Shown piece by piece: positions 41,084 through 48,801 of a stretch of DNA of 64,000 nucleotides. The notes beneath the pieces were generated by a model. The model was not told where the DNA came from. It was given only the letters and a program-made list of their open reading frames with translations, and made no database searches. Positions within the stretch are counted from its first letter, which is position 1. Each line of letters opens with the position of its first letter. The DNA comes from Solwaraspora sp. WMMD406. GTDB lineage: Bacteria > Actinomycetota > Actinomycetes > Mycobacteriales > Micromonosporaceae. The DNA is taken from NCBI RefSeq assembly GCF_029626025.1, contig NZ_JARUBF010000001.1, positions 744,001 to 808,000 of the forward strand, read 5' to 3'. The translations under genes were made by a program, and so were the position numbers.

Positions 41084-41956
41084 ATGACCGCGACGAGCTC
41101 CATCAGCGCCACATCGTCGACGGCGTCGCAGACGCCGGGGCCGCCGCGCCAGCGGCGGCCCCGGCGGGGACCGACACGCGACAACGGCCCACACGGCACG
41201 ACCCGCGCCGTCAAGGTGCTCCGGATCGTCAGCCCGCTCGTGCTGCTGCTCTTCTGGCAGATCGCGGCGCAGGTGAGCGACTCGATCCTGTTCCCGACGC
41301 CGACCGCGATCGTCGCCGCCGCCTGGGACCTGGCCGTGTCGGGCGAGCTCGGACCAGCGCTCTGGCGCAGCAACCAGGCACTGCTGATCGGCACGTCGGT
41401 CGCCCTTGCCGTGGGCGTGCCGATCGGAATCGCGCTAGGCCGATCGCCACTGCTCAACCGGATCTTCGGTGTGTACATCGACATCGACCTGGCCACCCCG
41501 ACGATCGCGTTGATCCCGATCGTCATCATCGTGTTCGGGCTGGGTCTGACGGCGCGGTCCGTCGTCGTCTTCCTCTTCGCGTTCGCTCTGGTCGTCTCCC
41601 TGGTACGCACGGGAGCCCGGACCGTCGACGCCAACCTGATCGACATGGCGGCGGCGTTCGCGCCCACCCGATGGCAACTGTGGGTCAAGGTGATCCTGCC
41701 GGGTCTGCTGCCGGCCCTCGGCGGCGCGTTCCGGGTAGCGGTGTCGCGGGGCGTGGTCGGGATGGTGATCGTCGAACTGACGCTCACCACCGTCGGGATC
41801 GGCGGACTGGTCATGGAGGCCCGGAGCTTCTTCCAAGCCGACGTGGTCTACGCCGGGGTGGCCGTGGTGGTCGCCGAAGGACTGCTGTTGATGGCGCTCG
41901 GCCGGTGGGTCGAACGCAAGATCGCCCCGCAGGGGCTCTACGGCACGGGAGGCTAG
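41084..41956 (+). CDS. ABC importer permease 1
   Basis: 290 residues. A basic, Pro-rich N-terminal tail of ~45 residues precedes six helices; the coupling (EAA-type) loop is near NLIDMAAAFAPTRWQLWVKV with the following ILPGLLPALGGAF. Typical SsuC-like BPD permease. It starts 48 bp after the binding protein, with SD GGAAAGGAGAG. Confidence 0.92.
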   Translation: MTATSSISATSSTASQTPGPPRQRRPRRGPTRDNGPHGTTRAVKVLRIVSPLVLLLFWQIAAQVSDSILFPTPTAIVAAAWDLAVSGELGPALWRSNQALLIGTSVALAVGVPIGIALGRSPLLNRIFGVYIDIDLATPTIALIPIVIIVFGLGLTARSVVVFLFAFALVVSLVRTGARTVDANLIDMAAAFAPTRWQLWVKVILPGLLPALGGAFRVAVSRGVVGMVIVELTLTTVGIGGLVMEARSFFQADVVYAGVAVVVAEGLLLMALGRWVERKIAPQGLYGTGG

Positions 41957-41959
41957 CCC

Positions 41960-42766
41960 ATGGTCTCGACACCGACCCGCACCACACCGACAAAGGTGAC
42001 GACATCCCGGGTGGCCGCGCTGTCGACGAAGTTCCCGTGGGCGACAGCGGCATCCTTGGCGGTGTTCCTGGCGCTCTGGGAGATCTTCGGCCGGCTCGCC
42101 GACTACCGAGCCCTGCCACCGGTCTCCGAGATCTACCGCACCTGGCTGTCGTTCTTCCAGGACGGCGTCCTCTTCGCCGTCCTGTGGGAAAGCGCCAAGA
42201 CGTTCGGCATGGGCATCGGACTGGCGATCGGTGCGGCCGTCGTGGTGGCGGTGCTGATGAGCCTTTCCCGTACCGTCGAACAGGTGATCGCGCCGTACAT
42301 CGACGCCGGCATGTCGGTGCCGATCACCGCGACCATTCCGATCCTGATGATGGTGTTCGGGCTCGGGGCCGCGACCCGGGTCGCCGTCGTCTTCCTCTAC
42401 TCCTTCTTCATCATCGTGGTCTCCATGCAGGCCGGTCTGAAGAAGGTCGACCCGGCCCACGAACAGCTCGCACACGCCTACGCCGCGTCACCGATGCAGA
42501 CAATCATGAAGATCACTCTGCCGTCGGCGCTACCACTGGCGATCACCGGGATCCGGCTCGGCGTGAGCCGTGGTATCCGGGGCATGGTCAACGCGGAGGT
42601 GATCATCTCGACGGCCGGGATCGGCTGGCTGCTGATGCGGTCGTCGCGCGAGTTCGACATCGCCGGCGTCTGGGCGGTGACCGGCACCATCATCGCTGCG
42701 GCTCTGATCGTCATGGGCCTGGTGACCCTGGTGGAGCGCGCTCTCGTCCGGGGCGGCGATCGCTGA
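41960..42766 (+). CDS. ABC importer permease 2
   Basis: 268 residues, six helices; the coupling loop is HEQLAHAYAASPMQTIMKIT followed by LPSALPLAITGIRLG. It begins 3 bp after permease 1, and the two different permeases probably form a heterodimer. This departs from the usual homodimeric SsuC arrangement. Confidence 0.92.
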   Translation: MVSTPTRTTPTKVTTSRVAALSTKFPWATAASLAVFLALWEIFGRLADYRALPPVSEIYRTWLSFFQDGVLFAVLWESAKTFGMGIGLAIGAAVVVAVLMSLSRTVEQVIAPYIDAGMSVPITATIPILMMVFGLGAATRVAVVFLYSFFIIVVSMQAGLKKVDPAHEQLAHAYAASPMQTIMKITLPSALPLAITGIRLGVSRGIRGMVNAEVIISTAGIGWLLMRSSREFDIAGVWAVTGTIIAAALIVMGLVTLVERALVRGGDR

Positions 42767-42796
42767 TGCGGGTTTGAGACGACCGGCCCCGGGAAC

Positions 42797-43657
42797 GTGC
42801 CGGCGATGCGGGCACTGTTGACAAGGATCGAGCAGGCGGCCGGACTGGACCGGGTCGGTGACCGGATGCAGCGCACCGTCCAGCGCCGGATTCGCAGCGG
42901 GCGGGTCCGGGACCTGCTGCACGGGGTGTGGCTCGGCCACCCGCTGCACCCGGTGGCCGTACAGGTGCCGTTGGGGGCCTGGATCAGCGCCGCCGTACTC
43001 GATCTGCTGCCCGGTCAGCAGCGGGCCGCGACCACCCTGGTCGGAGTCGGCACCGCCACCGCGATCCCGGCGGCGATCGCCGGGGCCAACGACTGGGCCA
43101 CCCTGACCCCCGAGCAACGCCGGATCGGGCTGGTGCACGCGGTCACCAACACGGTCGGCCTCGTCTGCTACGCCGGTTCGCTGGCCGCCCGCCTGACTGG
43201 GCGGCACGCTTTCGGCCGTACCCTCGGGTTCGTCGGCCTGGCGGCGGCCGGTGGTGGCGGATATCTCGGCGGACATCTCGCCTACAAGCAGGCCGCCGGG
43301 GTCAACCAATCGGTGCCCGAACTGCACCGCATCTCCGCCGGCTGGCACCCCATCGCCGACTTCGCCGGCTTGCCCGAGTCGACGATGATCAGCCGAGAGG
43401 TCGACGACGTGCCGGTGCTGGTCTACCGGCACGGCGAGAACGTCACGGTGCTGCTGGCGCACTGCGCCCACCAGAACGGGCCGCTCGACGAAGGCGACGT
43501 GATCAGCTCCAACGGGCACGCCTGCGTGGTCTGCCCGTGGCACGGCAGCGCGTTCCGGCTCACCGACGGCACCGTCGCGCACGGCCCGGCCGCCACCGAC
43601 CAGCAGGTGCTGCGCAGCCGGGTCGTCGCTGGCGTCGTCCAGGCCCAGCTGCCCTGA
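42797..43657 (+). CDS. DUF2231-Rieske [2Fe-2S] membrane fusion protein
   Basis: About 286 residues from a GTG at 42797 (an ATG three codons later is equally possible). Residues ~45-165 are a DUF2231 membrane domain with four helices (WLGHPLHPVAVQVPLGAWIS is diagnostic). Residues ~180-280 form a Rieske domain with cluster ligands CAHQNG (C-x-H) and CPWHGSAF (C-x2-H). Actinobacteria often carry this fusion; it probably passes electrons at the membrane, but the partner is not known. Confidence 0.88.
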   Translation: MPAMRALLTRIEQAAGLDRVGDRMQRTVQRRIRSGRVRDLLHGVWLGHPLHPVAVQVPLGAWISAAVLDLLPGQQRAATTLVGVGTATAIPAAIAGANDWATLTPEQRRIGLVHAVTNTVGLVCYAGSLAARLTGRHAFGRTLGFVGLAAAGGGGYLGGHLAYKQAAGVNQSVPELHRISAGWHPIADFAGLPESTMISREVDDVPVLVYRHGENVTVLLAHCAHQNGPLDEGDVISSNGHACVVCPWHGSAFRLTDGTVAHGPAATDQQVLRSRVVAGVVQAQLP

Positions 43658-43691
43658 ACAGCCGAGCCCTTGAGCACCGCGAAACGGCTGG

Positions 43692-45077
43692 TCAGAGCCG
43701 GGACTTACGGGCCCGGCCGATGAGCGCGCCGCCGGTGACGAACCGTCCGGCCGGCGGCGTCGGGCGCGACACGTGCCCGCCGGCCACCGGAAGCCGTACG
43801 GTGAACCGGGCACCGACCCCCGGATGGCCGATCGCCTCGATGGTGCCGCGATGCGCCGTCACCACCTCCCGCAACAGTGCCAGGCCGAGGCCGACGTGCC
43901 GACGGTCCGACCCGGAACCTCGCCCGCCGGACCCGGAATCCCGGCGGTCCGACCCGAAACCACCACGGTGGAACGGCTCGAAGATGCGCTCGGCCGGGTC
44001 GAAGCCCTCACCGGTGTCGGCGACGGTCAACTCGACGGTGTCGCCGGCAGCGGACCGTCGCACGTCGACGTCGATCCGGCCGCCTGGCCGGGAATGCCGC
44101 AACGCGTTGGTCAGCAACTCGGACACCACCCGGCGCAACGCCGACGGGACACCGGTCACCGGCAGCGGCCCGTCGGCGGCGTCCACGGTGAGGATGACGC
44201 CGTACTCCCGGGCGCGGTCGCCCTCGGCGGCGACCGCGTCCTCGACGACGGCCGCCAGATCCACCGGGACGTCGGACACCCGATCCTGCGGAGCGGCGGC
44301 GAGCCGGGCGGACAACAACAGGTCGTCGACGACCTCGCCGAGCTGCCGGGTGGTGCCGACCAGCCGCTCCAGGTCGGCGGCGTAGCTGTCGGGCACGGTG
44401 CCGTTACGGGCACGGCGGGCCAGCAGCTGTGCCCGGGTGTGCACCTGGGCGATCGGCGTACGGAGTTCGTGGCTGGCGTCGGCGATGAACCGCCGCTGCC
44501 GCGTCAGCGCGTCGGCCAGCGGCGCGACGGTCAGCCAGCCGACGACCAACCCGCTGATCACCGCCGCGAGCAGCCCGATCCCCTCGGTGATGGCCAGCGC
44601 CAGCAGCAGCTGCCGGCGGTCGGCCAGTTGGAAGCGGGCGTCGAAGACCGCCTGTACGGTGTCGTCGCCCTTGGGCTGCGTCAGAACATAGTAGACGGTG
44701 CCGTTGCGTTCGACCCTGGTCGACTCGGGCACTCCGGTGGCGGCGACGCTCTCCAGGGCGGTGTGCAGCGGAAACCCGGCGGGTACGGGTGTCGACGGTA
44801 CGTCGCTGCGCAGGTGGTCGCCGCTGCGCAGGAACATCCAGGTGCAGCCCGGCGGCCCGGCCGGGTCGACCCGGCTGGCGGCGTACCGCAGCTCACGGTC
44901 GATCTGCTTGGTCTGCCCGTGGACGAGCATGCCGTACGCGATGCCGCCGACCAGGGTGACCAGCGCGGTGACCGCGAGGCCGACCAGGACGCCGATCCGC
45001 AGCCGGGCCCGCGCGAGGACGGTACGCTCGGCGGCCGCCCAGGAGGTGCCGAACGGCTCCGCCGACGATCGTGACAT
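43692..45077 (-). CDS. Two-component sensor histidine kinase (membrane)
   Basis: 461 residues from the ATG at 45077, which overlaps the regulator's stop (TGATG). Two membrane helices (residues ~28-50 and ~165-190) bracket a ~115-residue extracytoplasmic sensor. HisKA has the phospho-His in FIADASHELRTPIAQVHTR. The ATPase domain has ELLTNALRHS and DTGEGFDPAERIFEPFHRGG, and G2 in HVGLGLALLREVV. The ATP lid is lengthened by a Ser/Gly/Asp/Arg insertion (FGSDRRDSGSGGRGSGSDRR) made of repeated SDRR/SGS units. Signal unknown. Confidence 0.9.
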   Translation of the reverse strand: MSRSSAEPFGTSWAAAERTVLARARLRIGVLVGLAVTALVTLVGGIAYGMLVHGQTKQIDRELRYAASRVDPAGPPGCTWMFLRSGDHLRSDVPSTPVPAGFPLHTALESVAATGVPESTRVERNGTVYYVLTQPKGDDTVQAVFDARFQLADRRQLLLALAITEGIGLLAAVISGLVVGWLTVAPLADALTRQRRFIADASHELRTPIAQVHTRAQLLARRARNGTVPDSYAADLERLVGTTRQLGEVVDDLLLSARLAAAPQDRVSDVPVDLAAVVEDAVAAEGDRAREYGVILTVDAADGPLPVTGVPSALRRVVSELLTNALRHSRPGGRIDVDVRRSAAGDTVELTVADTGEGFDPAERIFEPFHRGGFGSDRRDSGSGGRGSGSDRRHVGLGLALLREVVTAHRGTIEAIGHPGVGARFTVRLPVAGGHVSRPTPPAGRFVTGGALIGRARKSRL

Positions 45078-45760
45078 CAGATTTCCCCGATCCGGTAGCC
45101 GAGTCCGTGCACGGTCCGGATCACCGACCGGCCGAGTTTGCGGCGCAGGTAGTAGACGTACGTGTCGACGATCGAGGTGGCGTGCGCGTCGTCGAACACC
45201 TGCTGGCGCAGCCCGGACCGGGAATGCACCCGGGTCGGCGCGGTGGCGATCACCCGGAGCAGTTCGAACTCCCGCAGCGACAACGCGACCCGGGACCCGT
45301 CGGGCAGGACGGCGTCGCGCAGCCCGAGGTCGAGCCAGCCGGCGCCGATCCGTACCGTCTCGGCGGTGTGGGTCGACCGCCGGCACAGCGCCCGCAGCCG
45401 GGCCGCCAACTCGTCCAGCTCGAACGGTTTCACCAGGTAGTCGTCGGCGCCCGCGTCCAGGCCGGCGACCCGGTCGTCGACCGCGCCGAGCGCGGTCAGC
45501 ATCAGCGCGCGGGCCTGCACCGCGCGGGACCGCAGCCGGGCGAGCAGGTTCAGCCCGTCGATCGCCGGCAGCATCCGGTCGATGACCATCACGTCGTACG
45601 GCCGGGTCAGCCCCAGATGCAGTCCCTGCTGCCCGTCGCGGGCGGTGTCGACCCGGTAACCTTCGTCGGCGAGCATCTCGGTCAGCAGCCCGGCGAGTTC
45701 GGCGTCGTCCTCGATCAGGAGCAGGCGGTGTGCCGGTGGCGACGCCACGCTTGCCGTCAT
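45077..45760 (-). CDS. OmpR/PhoB-family response regulator
   Basis: 227 residues from the ATG at 45760. Receiver domain with acidic pocket LLIEDDAELA, phospho-acceptor Asp in YDVMVIDRMLPAIDG, and Lys in DDYLVKPFELDELAAR. C-terminal winged helix with LSLREFELLRVIATAPTRV and VDTYVYYLRRKLG. A start 44 codons upstream is in frame but its extra sequence is not domain-like. Pairs with the kinase downstream. Confidence 0.93.
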   Translation of the reverse strand: MTASVASPPAHRLLLIEDDAELAGLLTEMLADEGYRVDTARDGQQGLHLGLTRPYDVMVIDRMLPAIDGLNLLARLRSRAVQARALMLTALGAVDDRVAGLDAGADDYLVKPFELDELAARLRALCRRSTHTAETVRIGAGWLDLGLRDAVLPDGSRVALSLREFELLRVIATAPTRVHSRSGLRQQVFDDAHATSIVDTYVYYLRRKLGRSVIRTVHGLGYRIGEI

Positions 45761-45869
45761 CACCCCAAGAGAATCGCACACCAGCCCCCGTATCCATAGG
45801 GGCGAGTCGATTTCTAGGGACTTCGGAGAACAGAGTGGACAGTACGGCGTCGACATGCTCCGGGCAGCG

Positions 45870-47336
45870 TCAGCGACCGGCCTGACCGACATGGTCTGCT
45901 CCCGGCAAGCGGTCGGCCTGGTCGAAGTGGTTGGCGCACAGCCGCAGCCGGCGCGCGTGCAGCACCATCACCGTGCCGAACACCAGTTGAACCAGGCTGC
46001 GCCACACGTTGGCCCACCGATCCCCGGTACGCATCGCCCACAGCCGCAGCCGCCCCGGCCCGCCCTCGATGGTGGCAGCCGCGTCAGCCGTGGGCGGCCC
46101 GGCCGCGCTGCTGTCCGCCGCCGACCCGGCCGGGACCAGGTAGCACGGGCCCCGGCTCGGCAACGACCGGTCGTGGCGTACCGACGAGACCAGCGCGTAC
46201 CGGCGCAGCACCTCGCGGGTCACCGCGCGCATCATCACCGGCGCGACGCCGCGCGCCGGACAGGCCCGGTTCGCGGTGATGCCGAACGGTATGAAGTGTG
46301 CGTCCCGCCGGGACAGCCGCAGCCACCGGTCCGGGTCGAACTCGTCGTCGGCCGCCGGCCCGGTGCGCTGGAAGGCCAGATAGTTGAACAGCAGCACTGT
46401 GCCGGCCGGCAGCGTGACGTCGGCGGTCACCTCGATCGGCGCCGAGGTGATCCGGTGCGCCACCCCGAACAGCGGATGGACCCGCATCGTCTCGTCGATC
46501 ACCCGGTCCAGCAACCGGTCGGCGTCTGCCGCCGGGCCGTTCAGCGCCTGCCGTATCGCGAGCTGCGTCGGCGGATGCTGGGCGATTGCCAGCAGCAGAT
46601 GCGCCATCGCCTCCGACATCTGCACCACCGCCGTGTTGAAGAACGCGCCCTGCAGCCACCAGGCGGTCTCCTTTGCGGTGAACGGCTCCGGCAACACGAC
46701 CGGGACGGTGCCGGCGTCGACGCGGGCCCGCAGGTAGCGGGTCAGCCGGTCGCGCCGGTCCATGTGCCGCAACCCGCAGCACTTCAACGCGGTCACCACG
46801 TCGTCGGCGTTGGCGACGATCAGCTCCCGCGCCGGCGGCGGGCACGGCTCGCCGAAGACCAACTCGTAGTAGACCTCGGCCCACATCGGCATCGTCAGGT
46901 CCCGCAGCCGGACCCGGCTGACCCGCTCGGCCGGCAATCGGTCCAACCACCGGCGGGCGGCCGCGCCGGCCAGCTCCGTCGACCGGTCGTACGACACCGC
47001 CAACACCCGCCGGGTGGCCCGGGCCACCGTCCGGTACCCCTCACCCGGTTCGAGATGCTCCTGGTGCATGTGCGGCCCCGGTGCCAGCCAGTACCAGAAC
47101 AGGTCCGACAACCCGGCACCCCGGCTGCGGCCGTCCGCCGCCGGATGGGCGTACACCTTCTTGAAGTGTTCCGCGCCGACCAGCGGGCCGGGCACCGGGA
47201 TTCCCTCGGTGCCGTTGACCCGGGCGAACACCCACTGCCGTAGACCGATCACCGCCGGCGGCAGCCACCGGGGCAGCGTCCACAGCGCGGCCGCCGCCGC
47301 CACGGCCAGCAGCAGCGGTACGGCGTACCCGGTCAT
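45870..47336 (-). CDS. Cytochrome P450-like protein with degenerate I-helix
   Basis: 488 residues. An N-terminal membrane helix (GYAVPLLLAVAAAAALWTLP), K-helix ETMRVHPLFGVAHRI (ExxR) and the heme ligand Cys in FIPFGITANRACPARGVAP. Where P450s have (A/G)Gx(D/E)T in the I-helix this reads GAFFNTAVVQMSEAMAHLL, so the acid-alcohol pair for O2 activation is absent. The heme loop also lacks the second glycine of FxxGxxxCxG spacing. After the P450 end there is a ~75-residue C-terminal extension with a second hydrophobic segment. The start overlaps the stop of the FMN oxidase (ATGA), so they are coupled. Confidence 0.8.
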   Translation of the reverse strand: MTGYAVPLLLAVAAAAALWTLPRWLPPAVIGLRQWVFARVNGTEGIPVPGPLVGAEHFKKVYAHPAADGRSRGAGLSDLFWYWLAPGPHMHQEHLEPGEGYRTVARATRRVLAVSYDRSTELAGAAARRWLDRLPAERVSRVRLRDLTMPMWAEVYYELVFGEPCPPPARELIVANADDVVTALKCCGLRHMDRRDRLTRYLRARVDAGTVPVVLPEPFTAKETAWWLQGAFFNTAVVQMSEAMAHLLLAIAQHPPTQLAIRQALNGPAADADRLLDRVIDETMRVHPLFGVAHRITSAPIEVTADVTLPAGTVLLFNYLAFQRTGPAADDEFDPDRWLRLSRRDAHFIPFGITANRACPARGVAPVMMRAVTREVLRRYALVSSVRHDRSLPSRGPCYLVPAGSAADSSAAGPPTADAAATIEGGPGRLRLWAMRTGDRWANVWRSLVQLVFGTVMVLHARRLRLCANHFDQADRLPGADHVGQAGR

Positions 47337-48520
47337 CGCCGGACCGCCGGTCTGATCAGGTCCGGAGTGAGCTCGGCCGGCCGCGCGGCCCCGGCCAGCG
47401 CCATCGCCTGCTCCAGGTCGGCCCGCAGCAGCTCCAGCACCTGCCGTACGCCGGCCTCGCCGCCAGCGGCCAACCCCCAGATCACCGGCCGGCCGACACC
47501 GACGGCGACCGCACCCAACGCCAGCGCGGTGAGTACGTCGGTGCCTCGGCGCACCCCGCCGTCGAGCAGCACCGGAAGGCGACCGGCGACCGCGTCGACG
47601 ACGGCGGGCAGCGCGTCGAGACTGGCCGGTACGCCGTCGAGCTGGCGACCGCCGTGGTTGGACACCAGGACCGCGTCGACGCCGTGCTCGACGGCGAGCG
47701 CGGCGTCGGCCGGGTGCAGGATGCCCTTGAGGACGACCGGCAGCCGGGTGACACCGCGCAGCCACTCGATCCGCCGCCAGTCCAGGCGTGCGTCCATCGT
47801 GATCGACCGGATCGCGTCGGTCTCCGGGTCGCGCATGTTCTCGCAGCACAGCCCGTCCGGCAGGTCCAGGAAACCGTGCCGCAGGTCCCGTTCGCGGCGG
47901 CCGAACACCGGCGAGTCGACGGTCACCACCAGGGCGGTGCAGCCGGCCGACTCCGCCCGGCGGATCACCGACTCGGTGAACGCCAGGTCCGGCTGCGGGT
48001 AGAGCTGGAACCACAGCTTCGGCGGCCGGCCCGTACCGTTGGCCGCCGAAGCTGGTCGGCTCGTACCGTTGGCCGCCGAAGCTGGTCGGCTCGTACCGTT
48101 GGCCGACGACGACGGTGGGGGTGTCGCCGTCGCGGCGGCGGCCGCGATCGCCTCCACCGGGGTGGTGGCGGCCATGCTCACCACCATGATCGTGTCGGCG
48201 GCGGCGGTCGCTCGGGCACAGCCCGCCTCACCGTCGGGGTGGGCCAGCCGGTGGAACGCCGTCGGGGAGACCAGGACCGGCATCGACACCGTGTCGCCCA
48301 ACAGCGTGGTCCGCAGGTCAGGGGTGCCGACGCCGCGTAGCACCCGGGGCAGCACCCGGTAGTAGTCGAAAGCGGCCTCGTTGTCCCGTACGGTCCGTTC
48401 GTCGCCGGCTCCGCCCGCGAAGTAGTCGTCGTGGGCCGGGTCGAGCCGGCGGCGCGCCACCGCCCGCAGGTCGGCCAGGTTCACCGGCGCGGCGAGCCCG
48501 GTCAGCTGGTGTCCGTTCAT
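47333..48520 (-). CDS. FMN-dependent alpha-hydroxyacid oxidase/dehydrogenase
   Basis: 395 residues. Family landmarks: DYFAGGAGDERTVRDNEAAF, VSPTAFHRLAHPDGE, KLWFQLYPQPD, the catalytic SNHGGRQLDGVPASLDALP (active-site His and Arg), and LDGGVRRGTDVLTALALGA. It oxidises an L-2-hydroxy acid (lactate, glycolate or mandelate type) to the 2-oxo acid. An Ala/Asn/Gly/Ser insertion at about residues 135-170 consists of a 10-residue repeat from a 30-bp tandem duplication. Coupled to the P450; a hydroxymandelate-oxidase-like role in a small pathway is possible. Confidence 0.9.
   Translation of the reverse strand: MNGHQLTGLAAPVNLADLRAVARRRLDPAHDDYFAGGAGDERTVRDNEAAFDYYRVLPRVLRGVGTPDLRTTLLGDTVSMPVLVSPTAFHRLAHPDGEAGCARATAAADTIMVVSMAATTPVEAIAAAAATATPPPSSSANGTSRPASAANGTSRPASAANGTGRPPKLWFQLYPQPDLAFTESVIRRAESAGCTALVVTVDSPVFGRRERDLRHGFLDLPDGLCCENMRDPETDAIRSITMDARLDWRRIEWLRGVTRLPVVLKGILHPADAALAVEHGVDAVLVSNHGGRQLDGVPASLDALPAVVDAVAGRLPVLLDGGVRRGTDVLTALALGAVAVGVGRPVIWGLAAGGEAGVRQVLELLRADLEQAMALAGAARPAELTPDLIRPAVRR
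48031..48110. repeat. In-frame 30-bp tandem repeat in the FMN oxidase gene
   Basis: Two full units (48031-48060 and 48061-48090) and a 20-bp partial third. Translated on the minus strand they give ANGTSRPASA repeats in a surface loop. Confidence 0.93.
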
Positions 48521-48750
48521 TTGGTGTCCGTTCCTGCGTGACCGGTACGTGGTGCCGAACGGCTGCCCCGCACCCGACCGCGTTTCGCCGCAGGCACGTC
48601 GATGTGCACAGCGGCAGCCACGCGCCGTGGGTCGGCCAGGTGCGGGGGGCCGGTCGGGTCGATGACACCGATCCCGGTGGCCGTTTCACGGGTCACCTCG
48701 CTGACCGTATCGACGGAATCTCAGAACGTTTTCAGTCCGGCTGCTCGGCC

Positions 48751-48762
48751 ACTGTGCACAGT
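48751..48762. promoter_or_regulatory. Palindrome upstream of the acyl-CoA ligase
   Basis: ACTGTGCACAGT, a perfect 12-bp palindrome 39 bp before the ligase start, in the 281-bp divergent gap shared with the FMN oxidase-P450 operon. Otherwise this gap holds a leaderless-type -10 and no gene. Confidence 0.45.
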
Positions 48763-48788
48763 CTGAGGAATCTCTGAGTCCGTACCGC

Positions 48789-48794
48789 TAAGGT
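48789..48794 (+). promoter_or_regulatory. Candidate -10 (TAAGGT) for a leaderless acyl-CoA ligase transcript
   Basis: TAAGGT ends 7 nt before the ATG at 48802 and there is no SD. The -35 is weak or absent. Confidence 0.45.
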
Positions 48795-48801
48795 CGCCGG
48801 C

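Noticed and set aside
39061-42766. Sulfonate or taurine utilisation locus
   Set aside because: The transporter type allows it, but no monooxygenase, desulfonase or sulfur gene is nearby; the linked enzymes act on carboxylic acids.
40501-42777. A 758-codon plus-strand frame over the ABC binding protein and permeases
   Set aside because: It is Arg/Asp/His-rich and runs through three well-supported genes in another frame. Shadow frame.
48318-48800. Extra gene between the FMN oxidase and the acyl-CoA ligase
   Set aside because: The open frames there overlap the FMN oxidase start or have no SD, no domain and shadow-like composition.
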